A stretch of 17,498 bases of DNA from Roseomonas xinghualingensis (GCF_025791835.1 NZ_JAOXLP010000053.1:1-17498); one strand, 5' to 3'; counted from the stretch's first letter, positions 1 through 6,795 are shown. Notes: generated by a model from the letters alone, not told the origin. Program-made: numbers and translations.

Positions 1-251
1 AGAAGACCGCCTCCAACCTGCAGGAAGCCGCCGCCCGCGGCGGCCGCATCATCGCCTTCACCGACGAGGACGGCGCGCCCGCGCTCCGCCCCTTCGCCTC
101 CCGCATCGTGGTGCTGCCCAGGGTCGATCCCTTCGTCGCCCCCATCCTGCACACCATCCCCGTGCAGATGCTCGCCTACCATGTCGCCGTGCTCAAAGGC
201 ACCGATGTCGATCAGCCCAGAAACCTCGCCAAGGCCGTCACCGTGGAATAA
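1..251 (+). CDS. glmS: Glutamine--fructose-6-phosphate aminotransferase (isomerizing), C-terminal part
   Basis: This is the 3' end of a gene cut by the window edge; the first whole codon is at 3 and the TAA stop is at 249-251. The 82 visible residues end in LAYHVAVLKGTDVDQPRNLAKAVTVE-like sequence (split here: LAYHVAVLKGTDVDQP then RNLAKAVTVE), the hallmark C-terminus of GlmS, where the final sugar-isomerase (SIS) domain closes the fructose-6-phosphate site. GlmS makes glucosamine-6-phosphate from fructose-6-phosphate and glutamine in the cytoplasm, the first step toward UDP-GlcNAc for peptidoglycan and lipopolysaccharide. The glutaminase and first SIS domains lie outside the window. A strong hairpin 10 nt after the stop suggests the transcription unit ends here. 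Confidence 0.95.
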   Translation, partial: KTASNLQEAAARGGRIIAFTDEDGAPALRPFASRIVVLPRVDPFVAPILHTIPVQMLAYHVAVLKGTDVDQPRNLAKAVTVE

Positions 252-260
252 CGCCGCATG

Positions 261-286
261 GGCCGCTGCCCTGGTGGGCAGCGGCC
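261..286. terminator. Bidirectional hairpin between glmS and the cupin gene
   Basis: A perfect 11-bp stem (GGCCGCTGCCC / GGGCAGCGGCC) closes a 4-nt TGGT loop. It lies between two convergent genes, 10 nt after the glmS stop and 31 nt beyond the cupin stop, so it can serve both strands. Neither side has a clear T-tract, as is common in very GC-rich genomes. Confidence 0.7.
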
Positions 287-317
287 TCGCGCATGGCACA
301 CGGATATGCCCGGCCGG

Positions 318-803
318 CTACTGCTTGCGCGGATCCTCGTTCGTGTTGACGTAGTTGACTGCCCAGGGCCCGATCGAGTTGATCTGAACGACCGTCGGCT
401 CTTCGATGAACGCGAAATGGGGCGAGTTCGGCGGCAGCGCGACGAAGCCGCCCGCGGGGATCGCCTGCGTCTTGCCCTTGTCCGCCCCGCTGCCCATGCC
501 GATGCCGAATGTCCCGGAAAGGATGGTCACCACCTCGGCGCCCGGATGGGAATGCGCCGGGATGCGGTAGTCCGCCGGGAAGCGCAGCCGCATGGCGAAG
601 GGACCTTCCATTGCGGGGTTGCCATAGAGCACGGCGACCTCGGATCCCCGCGGCAGGCTGGGCAGGCCCGCGGCCCATCGTATGTCCTGGGGCGCGACGA
701 TGCGGTGATCCGGCTGGTGCGCCGTTTGTTGCTGCGCCGCTGCGGATCCTGTCGCGACGAGGGCGCCGATTGCCGCCCATGTGGCCATGGTGGTCGGTTT
801 CAT
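318..803 (-). CDS. Exported cupin-domain protein
   Basis: A 161-residue protein. The start at 803 is chosen because AGGAAGGT (811-818) sits 7 nt upstream; an in-frame ATG at 824 lies inside a hairpin and lacks such a site. The N-terminus (MKPTTMATWAAIGALVATGSAAA) is a signal peptide ending near residue 23, so the mature protein is probably periplasmic. The rest is a single cupin beta-barrel: motif 1 reads PAHSHPGAEVV (His84, His86, Glu90) and motif 2 holds NSPHFAF with the fourth metal-binding His. The metal site therefore looks intact, but the cupin fold does not reveal the substrate; an oxygenase-like, isomerase-like or ligand-binding role is possible. It is transcribed alone, convergent with glmS, with a palindrome and direct repeats upstream. 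Confidence 0.85.
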   Translation of the reverse strand: MKPTTMATWAAIGALVATGSAAAQQQTAHQPDHRIVAPQDIRWAAGLPSLPRGSEVAVLYGNPAMEGPFAMRLRFPADYRIPAHSHPGAEVVTILSGTFGIGMGSGADKGKTQAIPAGGFVALPPNSPHFAFIEEPTVVQINSIGPWAVNYVNTNEDPRKQ

Positions 804-818
804 GGTGATGACCTTCCT

Positions 819-847
819 GCCCATCCTCGCGTCGCGCGAGGATGGGC
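819..847 (-). promoter_or_regulatory. Perfect 13-bp inverted repeat abutting the cupin ribosome-binding site
   Basis: The arms GCCCATCCTCGCG and CGCGAGGATGGGC match perfectly around a 3-nt TCG centre. On the minus strand the structure ends directly next to the AGGAAGGT ribosome-binding site at 811-818. A good -10-like TATGAT (849-854, minus strand) lies just upstream, so the repeat would be at the mRNA 5' end or between promoter and ribosome-binding site. It could be an operator for a dimeric repressor or a 5' mRNA stem-loop affecting stability or translation. Confidence 0.55.
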
Positions 848-849
848 GA

Positions 850-875
850 TCATAAACATGGGGAAGGTCATAAAC
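850..875 (-). repeat. Direct repeat pair upstream of the cupin gene
   Basis: TCATAAAC occurs at 850-857 and again at 868-875, 18 bp apart start to start. In the minus-strand reading this is GTTTATGA twice. The downstream copy overlaps the TATGAT -10-like element. Tandem sites with this spacing resemble binding sites of an activator or response regulator, but no regulator can be named. Confidence 0.4.
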
Positions 876-905
876 GGGGTGTAACGGCGAAGTGACGCCA
901 CCCCG
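875..905 (-). terminator. Probable terminator of the fah-cyclase-Bug operon
   Basis: CGGGGT pairs with ACCCCG, and inside it GGCG pairs with CGCC around a 6-nt loop, with a 5-nt bulge on one side. It lies 8 nt beyond the stop codon of the Bug receptor gene. On the minus strand it is followed by a short T-rich stretch (GTTTATG). It overlaps one of the repeats upstream of the cupin gene, so termination and cupin promoter are closely packed. Confidence 0.45.
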
Positions 906-913
906 GCCTTTCT

Positions 914-1864
914 TCAGTCAGCCGTCACGCCCAGCTCGCGCAGGATCGGTCCATAGGCGCGATACTCGCTCTGGATCAGCTTCGTGAAATCCGCGCGGCT
1001 CATGTAGTTCACCACCACGCGCATCTGCTTCGTCACGCGCAGGAACTGTTCGTCCTGCACGCCCGTGCGGCAGGCTTCCTCCAGCTTGTCCAGCACCGGC
1101 TCCGGCGTGCCGGCCGGCGCGTAGATGCCGACGGGGCTGTATTGCAGTGCATCGATGCCCTGCTCGCGCGCGGTCGGCACATCCGGGAAGTCCGGATGCC
1201 GCTTCTCGGAGAAGACCGCGATCAACCGCAGCCGCCCTGTGTTCACCAGCTCCGATCCGGAGGCGACGACGCCCGCCGAGAAATCCAGCCGTCCGCCCAT
1301 AAGTTCGTTCAGATGCGGCGGATCGCCACGGAAGGGCACATGGGTGAATTCCACCCCGGTCGCCTTCTGCACGCGCCACATGCCAAGTTGCGGAAGCGAG
1401 TTCGGGCCAGGGCTGCCGAAGGAGAGTGGGCGCTTCCTGCCTTCCGCCACCAGGTCGGGGAGGTTGCGGATGGGGCTGTCGGGCCGCACGAAGACGCCCA
1501 GCACATTCTCATTCGTGCCGCAGACGGGCGCAAAGTTCTCCGGCGCGGTGCCGGTGCCCTTCACCATCCAGGGCTGCACCACGACGGCCGTCATCGGCGT
1601 GATGCCGATGATGTGGCCGTCGGCCGGGGAGGTGGCGACATAGCGCATGCCCACCACGCCCGAGCCGCCGTCACGATTCACCACCACCACATTCTGGCCC
1701 ATGGTGCGGGTGAAGTGCTCGCCGAGTGCGCGCGAATAGGCATCGGCGGCGCTGCCCGGCGAATAGGGAAGCACGATGGTGATCGGCCGGTCGGGGAAGG
1801 CGAGCGCCGGCGCAGCCCCCATGAAGGCCGTCGCGAGGGCGGCCCCCAGCATCCGTGTTGCCAT
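914..1864 (-). CDS. Bug/TctC-family tripartite tricarboxylate transporter substrate-binding protein
   Basis: A 316-residue exported protein of normal family length. The start at 1864 is supported by a GGAGGAA ribosome-binding site and by the signal peptide MATRMLGAALATAFMGAAPALA; the longer open frame upstream only shadows the cyclase gene. The mature protein begins FPDRPITIVLPYSPGS and continues with GQNVVVVNRDGGSGVVGM and SPADGHIIG, the characteristic N-terminal pattern of Bug receptors. These are two-lobed periplasmic proteins that usually bind carboxylates. No TctA or TctB membrane subunit is present here, so it is an orphan receptor that may share a transporter encoded elsewhere or act as a sensor. 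It is the last gene of the operon, starting 2 nt after the cyclase stop. The ligand is probably the compound handled by the upstream hydrolases (inference). Confidence 0.92.
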   Translation of the reverse strand: MATRMLGAALATAFMGAAPALAFPDRPITIVLPYSPGSAADAYSRALGEHFTRTMGQNVVVVNRDGGSGVVGMRYVATSPADGHIIGITPMTAVVVQPWMVKGTGTAPENFAPVCGTNENVLGVFVRPDSPIRNLPDLVAEGRKRPLSFGSPGPNSLPQLGMWRVQKATGVEFTHVPFRGDPPHLNELMGGRLDFSAGVVASGSELVNTGRLRLIAVFSEKRHPDFPDVPTAREQGIDALQYSPVGIYAPAGTPEPVLDKLEEACRTGVQDEQFLRVTKQMRVVVNYMSRADFTKLIQSEYRAYGPILRELGVTAD

Positions 1865-1866
1865 GC

Positions 1867-2655
1867 TTATTCCTCCAGGATGGCCACTGCGCGGGTCCAG
1901 CCCGCGGAGGCCTTGTGAATCTTCACGGGGAAGCAGGACACCGTGAAGCCATCGGCCGGCAGCGCCTCGAGGTTGGACAGCTTCTCCATATGGCAGTAGC
2001 CGATCTCGCGCCCCGCGCGATGCCCTTCCCAGATCAGCGAGGCATCGCCCGTTTCCTGCACGCGGCGGCGCGTATGGCTGAAGGGCGCGTCCCAGCTCCA
2101 GGCATCGGTGCCCACCACGCGCACGCCGCGCTCCAGCAACCACAGCGTCGCCGCCTTGCCCATGCCGCAGCCCGTGTCGATGTAGTCGGCCTCGCCATAG
2201 CGGCTGCCGGCGCGGGTGTTCACCACCACGATCTCCAGCGGCCGGATCTCGTGCCCGATCCGCTTCAGCTCGGCCTCCACCTCCTCGGGCTGCACCACAT
2301 GCCCGTCCGGCAGATGGCGGAAGTCCAGCTTCACTCCGGGCTGGAAGCACCATTCCAGCGGCACCTCGTCGATGCGCATGGCAGGGCGCCCGCCCGGCAC
2401 CAGCGCCTCGTCCTGGCGCGAGAAATAGTGGTAGGGCGCGTCCAGATGCGTGCCGTTATGGGTGGAGATGTTCACCTGCTCCACCGCGGCATATTCGCCC
2501 TCCGGCAGCGCATCCACCGGCACGCCCATATACTGCGCCATGTTCGGCGCGGTCCTGTGGTGATCCCGGTAGTCGATCTGCGGCAGCATATGCGGCGGAT
2601 CGCTCGCGATGCCGGTGGTCAGCGCGACCGAGATGTCGATGATCTTGCGTGGCAT
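1867..2655 (-). CDS. Cyclase-family metal-dependent hydrolase (KynB-like)
   Basis: A 262-residue cytoplasmic protein of usual family length. The metal-binding signature STHNGTHLDAPYHYF is present (His66, His70, Asp72, His76), matching the HxxxHxD(x)3H pattern of kynurenine formamidase, isatin hydrolase and related Mn/Zn hydrolases. A GGGGAGGAAG ribosome-binding site precedes the ATG at 2655. The family cleaves amide or activated C-N/C-C bonds of aromatic-derived acids. Nothing else from tryptophan catabolism is visible, so kynurenine formamidase itself is not favoured. It sits 26 nt downstream of fah and 2 nt upstream of the Bug receptor gene, so it is almost certainly co-transcribed and probably works in the same degradation route. 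The exact substrate is unknown. Confidence 0.88.
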   Translation of the reverse strand: MPRKIIDISVALTTGIASDPPHMLPQIDYRDHHRTAPNMAQYMGVPVDALPEGEYAAVEQVNISTHNGTHLDAPYHYFSRQDEALVPGGRPAMRIDEVPLEWCFQPGVKLDFRHLPDGHVVQPEEVEAELKRIGHEIRPLEIVVVNTRAGSRYGEADYIDTGCGMGKAATLWLLERGVRVVGTDAWSWDAPFSHTRRRVQETGDASLIWEGHRAGREIGYCHMEKLSNLEALPADGFTVSCFPVKIHKASAGWTRAVAILEE

Positions 2656-2681
2656 GGTTTTTCTGCTTCCTCCCCTGCGCC

Positions 2682-3983
2682 TCAGTCAGCCGGCCAGGCG
2701 GGCGCCGGCAGGATCTGCGCGCGGCACTCGCCGAAGCCGATGGACACCGCGCCTTCCGCATGGGCGCGCCCGCGGAAGATCACCTCGTCCCCATCCTCCA
2801 GGAAGCGCCGCGTCTCGCCATTCGGCAGATGGATCGGCCCGGAGAGAATGATCTCTGCCATGCAGGCCCGGCCCTCGTCTGTGGGGCCGGAGCAGGTTCC
2901 GCTGCCCAGCAGGTCACCCGGCAGCAGGTTGCAGCCGTTGGTGGCGTGATGCGTGACCATCTGCGCCGGCGTCCAGGCCATGTGCATGAAGTCGGTGGCC
3001 GTCAGCCGCGCCGGGCCGCTGCCCTCCGCGCACATGCGCGACGTCAGCAGCCACACCTCCATGGCAATCGCCAGCCCGCCGCGCGCACGGTTCCACTCGG
3101 AATCCAGATAGGGGAGGGGAGGGGCCACGCCTTCGGTGCGCGCCGCCGGCACCTCGAAGGGGATCATCGCCTCCGCCGTCACCACCCAGGGCGAGATGGT
3201 GGTGGACAGGCTCTTCGCCAGGAAGGGCCCCAGCGGCGGCATTTCCCAGCGCTGCACGTCCCGCGCGGACCAGTCGTTCAACAGCCCGTAGCCGAACAGC
3301 CGCTCCGGCGCCCGGGACATCGGCACGGGCACGCCGAGCGCATTCTCGCCCGCCAGCCACACCGCCAACTCCAGCTCATAGTCCAGCGCCTCGGTCGGGC
3401 CGAAATGCACCCCGTCCTTGCGCTTCCACTGCCCGTTCGGTCGCACCACCGGCTCGCCGCTGACGTGCACAGAGCTGGCGCGGGAATGATAGGCGACCGG
3501 CAGGCTGTCGAAGGCCTGCGGCAGTGGCGAGTTTGGATCGCGCCGTGCCCCGAGGCGCGACGAATGGTCGCGTGAGGCCATGAAGTCCGAGAAATTCGCG
3601 ATCGCGACGGGAAGCTGCATCCGCGCCGCGCTCATCGGCACCAGGATGGAATCGCCCTGGGATGCCGCGTCGCTTCCTTCCGCCAACAGCCGGGAAAGCT
3701 GTGCCCGCAAGTCCCGCGAGGCGGGACGGCCCATGGCCATCAGCCGGTTCAGCCTCGGCTCCGCCGCCGCCTCGGCCGCCTCGCCGGAAATCAGCCCCGC
3801 CTTCAGCGCGGCGCGCAGGTCCAGCACCTGGTCGCCGATCGCCACGCCGCCGCGCGGCGCCTCGCCGTCGCGGGAGAAGACGCCGAGAGGCAGGTTCTGG
3901 ATGGGAAATTCGGAATCCGGCGCATTGGCCGAGCGGACCCAGGCCCGAAGCTTCGGGTCATGGGTGGAATCGAGGACGGTCAT
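2682..3983 (-). CDS. fahA: Fumarylacetoacetase (FAH) family hydrolase
   Basis: About 433 residues from the preferred start at 3983; in-frame ATGs at 3995 and 4010 are alternatives. Full-length FAH features are visible: an N-terminal SH3-like region with FPIQNLPLGVFS, the metal/catalytic region FSDFMASRDHSSRLG (Asp133, His140), YELEL (Glu203, Glu205), NDWSARDVQRWE followed by PLGPFLAKSLSTTISPWVV, and THHATNGCNLLPGDLLGSG. These match the Asp-His-Glu-Glu-Asp-Lys set of true fumarylacetoacetase. The known reaction splits 4-fumarylacetoacetate to fumarate and acetoacetate, the last step of tyrosine/homogentisate degradation. No homogentisate dioxygenase or maleylacetoacetate isomerase is nearby, so the in vivo substrate may be a related beta-diketo acid. 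It is first in the operon and divergent from the GntR regulator. Confidence 0.9.
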   Translation of the reverse strand: MTVLDSTHDPKLRAWVRSANAPDSEFPIQNLPLGVFSRDGEAPRGGVAIGDQVLDLRAALKAGLISGEAAEAAAEPRLNRLMAMGRPASRDLRAQLSRLLAEGSDAASQGDSILVPMSAARMQLPVAIANFSDFMASRDHSSRLGARRDPNSPLPQAFDSLPVAYHSRASSVHVSGEPVVRPNGQWKRKDGVHFGPTEALDYELELAVWLAGENALGVPVPMSRAPERLFGYGLLNDWSARDVQRWEMPPLGPFLAKSLSTTISPWVVTAEAMIPFEVPAARTEGVAPPLPYLDSEWNRARGGLAIAMEVWLLTSRMCAEGSGPARLTATDFMHMAWTPAQMVTHHATNGCNLLPGDLLGSGTCSGPTDEGRACMAEIILSGPIHLPNGETRRFLEDGDEVIFRGRAHAEGAVSIGFGECRAQILPAPAWPAD

Positions 3984-4002
3984 GCCCGCCAGCATCGCGC
4001 CC

Positions 4003-4040
4003 TTGCGCATGGCTGCAAAGGGGAAATATATTTTTTGGTG
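4003..4040. promoter_or_regulatory. AT-rich divergent promoter of fah operon and GntR regulator
   Basis: An AT-rich island (4024-4036) stands out in GC-rich surroundings. On the plus strand TTGCGC (4003-4008), an 18-nt spacer and TATATT (4027-4032) form a plausible promoter whose start would fall at or next to the GTG at 4038. The same island reads as a -10-like element on the minus strand, about 40 nt before the fah start. GntR/FCD proteins commonly bind such shared regions and repress both sides. The -35 matches are weak. Confidence 0.45.
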
Positions 4041-4733
4041 TTGATCGAAAATCCTGCCTCAGACGAAGCCGCCACCCTTTCCGAAGCTGCCGCCAGGCGA
4101 CTGCGGCAGGATATCGTGGGCGGCGGCCTGCCCCCCGCCACGCGCCTCCGCCTGCGGGACCTCTCCGCCCGCTACGGCCTCGGCGCCACTCCTTTGCGGG
4201 AGGCCCTGGCGCGCCTTGCCGCCGAGGGCTTTGTCACGCTCGAAGGCCAGAAGGGCTTCTCCGTCCCGCCCATTACCCGTGCCCATCTCATGGACATCAC
4301 CCGCTCCCGGCAGGTGGTGGAGCCCCAGGCTCTGCGCCTCGCCATGGAGCATGGCGGCGGCGCCTGGGAGGATGGCATCGTCAGCAGCCTCTCCCTTCTC
4401 CGCCATGAGATCGCCCGGCGGGATCCTTCCAGCGAGGCCTGGCTGGACGCCTATGAGACCCGCCACCACCGCTTCCACCGCGCGCTGATCGCAGCCTGCC
4501 CGCTGCCCTCCCTGCTGCGCTTCTGCGACGACCTCTACCTGCAAAAGACCCGCTATCGCCGCGTGATGGAAACCGCCCATCAGGACTGGGCCCGTATGCT
4601 CACCGTCCATGAGCGCCTCGCCGAGGCCGTGCTCGCCCGCGATGCCGGGGCGCCCGCCCTGCTGGCTTCCCATATCGGTGTGACCGCGGAAGTGGTGTTG
4701 ACCCTGCTGGGTGAGGCGCCTCCGGGCGGCTGA
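4038..4733 (+). CDS. GntR-family transcriptional regulator with FCD (FadR C-terminal) domain
   Basis: A 231-residue protein if it starts at GTG 4038 (TTG 4041 is an alternative); the longer frame back to 3960 would overlap the start of fah. Residues about 12-75 form the winged helix-turn-helix: LSEAAARRLRQDIVGG, LRLRDLSARYGLGATPLREAL, then LAAEGFVTLEGQKGFSV, a classic GntR pattern. Residues about 85-215 are the helical FCD ligand domain, with YETRHHRFHRALIAAC and HERLAEAVLARDAGAPALLASH carrying candidate metal-coordinating histidines. Proteins of this type usually repress a neighbouring catabolic operon until an acidic metabolite binds. Its divergent position makes the fah-cyclase-Bug operon the likely target. 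No clear ribosome-binding site precedes the start, so translation may be leaderless. Confidence 0.88.
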   Translation: MLIENPASDEAATLSEAAARRLRQDIVGGGLPPATRLRLRDLSARYGLGATPLREALARLAAEGFVTLEGQKGFSVPPITRAHLMDITRSRQVVEPQALRLAMEHGGGAWEDGIVSSLSLLRHEIARRDPSSEAWLDAYETRHHRFHRALIAACPLPSLLRFCDDLYLQKTRYRRVMETAHQDWARMLTVHERLAEAVLARDAGAPALLASHIGVTAEVVLTLLGEAPPGG

Positions 4734-4746
4734 CGCCCACGAACGC

Positions 4747-4779
4747 GGAAGGGCACCGCCGGCCGGCGATGCCCCTTCC
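4747..4779. terminator. Long hairpin between convergent GntR and four-cysteine protein genes
   Basis: The core CGCCGGCCGGCG (4757-4768) is self-complementary and is extended by GGAAGGGCA on the left and TGCCCCTTCC on the right, with one mismatch and one bulged C, giving about 15 pairs. It lies between two convergent stop codons (4733 and 4815) and fits a bidirectional terminator, without an obvious T-tract. Confidence 0.65.
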
Positions 4780-4814
4780 TGCCTGGTCATGAGGGACGGA
4801 TCGCCCTGTGGGGT

Positions 4815-5048
4815 TCAGTCGGCCGAGCCGGCCACCGGCGAATCGACCGTGAAATGGCCGCACCAGTCCTCGCGGGAAACAATCGGCCACAGACCATGCG
4901 CGTCGGGACTGGGCTGGGAGACGGGCGGGTTGAAGCGGCACAGGCCCTCATCGGGCGTCTTATCGGCGGCCTGGACCTTCACCTGGGGCGTTACGTGATC
5001 GTCGAAGAAGCGGCAGCGGGTGCAGGCGACATCGGCGGGGTGGGACAT
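4815..5048 (-). CDS. Small four-cysteine protein, putative metal-binding
   Basis: A 77-residue soluble protein. The ATG at 5048 has a GGAGAG ribosome-binding site about 6 nt upstream. Four cysteines occur in a regular pattern: ACTRCRFF (Cys9, Cys12), GLCRFNPPV (Cys37) and DWCGHF (Cys63), with conserved-looking aromatic residues around them (Phe14, Phe15, Trp54, Trp62). This resembles a family of short conserved alphaproteobacterial proteins of unknown function that I cannot name. A zinc ribbon or small iron-sulfur site is the simplest reading of CxxC...C...C. It is divergent from gabD across an AT-rich gap and has no obvious operon partner. Confidence 0.7.
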   Translation of the reverse strand: MSHPADVACTRCRFFDDHVTPQVKVQAADKTPDEGLCRFNPPVSQPSPDAHGLWPIVSREDWCGHFTVDSPVAGSAD

Positions 5049-5315
5049 CGTGACTCTCCAATAGAAGAAGAGAAGAAGCCGATTAGTTGGATATCATCGC
5101 TAAAGCGCCCATTGCGAGCAAAAGTCACGAAGAAGGCTTGGGGTGTCTATCAAGATTATTTGGGAAGCGCGATGCATTTGCAAATAAAGTGCTGACTGCG
5201 CCAAGTATGAGATGAAAAGGCGAGATTTTTCAGCGGAACGGGGGTTCTGAGCCGGATGACATCCGCGGCCGGTTATCCCATCTTCCGCTCCGCTCAAGCG
5301 CCTCAGGAGGCTCCC
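5049..5315. promoter_or_regulatory. AT-rich divergent intergenic region upstream of gabD
   Basis: A 267-nt gap, markedly AT-richer than its surroundings between about 5063 and 5235. It holds a purine-rich GAAGAAG repeat tract (5064-5078), a perfect palindrome ATTTGCAAAT (5176-5185) and an interrupted palindrome CGGATG-A-CATCCG (5253-5265) about 50 nt before the gabD start. For the minus-strand gene, TTGCTC (5116-5121), 17 nt and GATGAT (5093-5098) form a possible promoter. AGGAGG at 5305-5310 is the gabD ribosome-binding site. No convincing gene is present. Confidence 0.45.
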
Positions 5316-6788
5316 ATGCTCGATACCGCCGCCAAGCTCGTCCTGAAGGACCCCAGTCTCTTCCGACAGGCGAACCGCGTGGGCGACCAATGGGTCCAGG
5401 CCGCCTCCGGCAAGACCGTCGCCGTGAGGAACCCCGCCACGGGCGAGGTGATCGGCCATGTCCCCTCCCTCTCCCGCGAGGAGGTCCGTCAGGCCATCGA
5501 GGCCGCCCAGGCCGCCCAGCCCGCATGGCGCGCCCTGCTGGCCAAGGAGCGCGCCGCCATCCTGCGCCGCCTCTTCAACCTGATGATGGAGAATGCCGAC
5601 GATCTGGCCGCCATCATGACGGCCGAGCAGGGCAAGCCGCTGGCCGAGGCGAAGGGCGAAATCGCCTACGCCGCCTCCTTCATTGAATGGTTCGCCGAGG
5701 AGGGGAAGCGCGTCTACGGGGACATGATCCCGACCTTCAAGCAGGGCAGCCGCATCCTGGTGATGAAGGAGCCGATCGGCGTCTTCGCGGCGATCACCCC
5801 CTGGAACTTCCCGGCGGCCATGATCACCCGCAAGGCCGGCCCCGGCTGGGCCGCGGGCTGCACCGGCGTCATCCGCCCGGCCTCCCAGACCCCGTTCTCC
5901 GCCCTGGCCATCGCCGTGCTGGCCGAGCGTGCGGGCATGCCCGCGGGTGTCTGCAACGTCGTCACCGGCTCGGCCCGTGAGCAGGGCGAGGAGCTTTCCA
6001 CCAACCCGATGGTCCGCAAGCTGTCCTTCACCGGCAGCACCGAGGTTGGCCGCACCCTGCTTGCGCAATGCGCCGGCACCATCAAGAAGACCAGCATGGA
6101 GCTGGGCGGCAACGCCGCCTTCCTCGTCTTCGACGATGCCGACCTGGATGCCGCCGTCACGGGTGCCATGGCCTCCAAGTTCCGCAATACGGGGCAGACC
6201 TGCGTCTGCGCCAACCGCATCTTCGTGCAGGATGGCGTCTATGACGCCTTCGCCGAGAAGCTGAAGAAGGCGGTGGAGGCGCTGAAGGTCGGCAATGGCA
6301 TGGACCAGGGTGTCACCCAGGGCCCGCTCATCAATGCCGACGCCGTCGCCAAGGTCGAGGAACACATCGCCGATGCCACCAGCCACGGCGCGAAGGTCCT
6401 CACCGGCGGCAAGCGCCACTCCCTCGGTGGCAACTTCTTCGAGCCGACCATCCTCACGGATGTGCCCATCTCGGCGAAGGTGTTGAAGGAGGAGACCTTC
6501 GGCCCCATGGCCCCGCTCATCCGCTTCAAGACGGAGGAGGAGGCCATCCGCCTGGCCAATGACACCGAGTTCGGCCTCGCTGCCTATTTCTACGCCCGTG
6601 ACGTCGGCCGCATCTTCCGCGTGGCGGAAGGGCTGGAAAGCGGCATCATCGGCATCAACGAAGGCATCATCTCCACCGAGGTGGCGCCCTTCGGCGGCGT
6701 GAAGGAAAGCGGCCTGGGCCGCGAGGGCAGCAAGTACGGCATCGAGGACTATCTCGAGATCAAGTACTGCCTCATCGGCGGCGTCTGA
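5316..6788 (+). CDS. gabD: NAD(P)-dependent succinate-semialdehyde dehydrogenase
   Basis: A 490-residue aldehyde dehydrogenase of usual length; an AGGAGG site just upstream decides the ATG at 5316 over the one at 5256. It follows the GabD pattern: ITPWNFPAAMITRKAGP, KLSFTGSTEVGR, MELGGN with the general-base Glu262, FRNTGQTCVCANR with catalytic Cys296, EETFGPMAPL and the C-terminal GLGREGSKYGIEDYLEIKY. It oxidises succinate semialdehyde to succinate, ending GABA and related degradation and feeding the TCA cycle. Two usually invariant positions differ: the cofactor-site lysine of the KPASQTP motif is Arg187 (VIRPASQTP), and the proline after ELGGNA is Ala268. The CVCANR second cysteine is that of the redox-regulated GabD type. 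The gene appears monocistronic. Confidence 0.93.
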   Translation: MLDTAAKLVLKDPSLFRQANRVGDQWVQAASGKTVAVRNPATGEVIGHVPSLSREEVRQAIEAAQAAQPAWRALLAKERAAILRRLFNLMMENADDLAAIMTAEQGKPLAEAKGEIAYAASFIEWFAEEGKRVYGDMIPTFKQGSRILVMKEPIGVFAAITPWNFPAAMITRKAGPGWAAGCTGVIRPASQTPFSALAIAVLAERAGMPAGVCNVVTGSAREQGEELSTNPMVRKLSFTGSTEVGRTLLAQCAGTIKKTSMELGGNAAFLVFDDADLDAAVTGAMASKFRNTGQTCVCANRIFVQDGVYDAFAEKLKKAVEALKVGNGMDQGVTQGPLINADAVAKVEEHIADATSHGAKVLTGGKRHSLGGNFFEPTILTDVPISAKVLKEETFGPMAPLIRFKTEEEAIRLANDTEFGLAAYFYARDVGRIFRVAEGLESGIIGINEGIISTEVAPFGGVKESGLGREGSKYGIEDYLEIKYCLIGGV

Positions 6789-6795
6789 CGCGAAT

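Noticed and set aside
1865..2353. Extension of the Bug receptor frame to a 479-residue protein
   Set aside because: The extra part is out of frame with, and overlaps, the cyclase gene. The signal peptide and ribosome-binding site place the real start at 1864.
1867..2655. Calling the cyclase gene kynB (kynurenine formamidase)
   Set aside because: Only the family motif is shared; no kynureninase or tryptophan dioxygenase is nearby, and the family has many substrates.
5063..5235. A small gene in the AT-rich gap upstream of gabD
   Set aside because: The available frames have no ribosome-binding site and no recognisable sequence, and they run into neighbouring genes out of frame.
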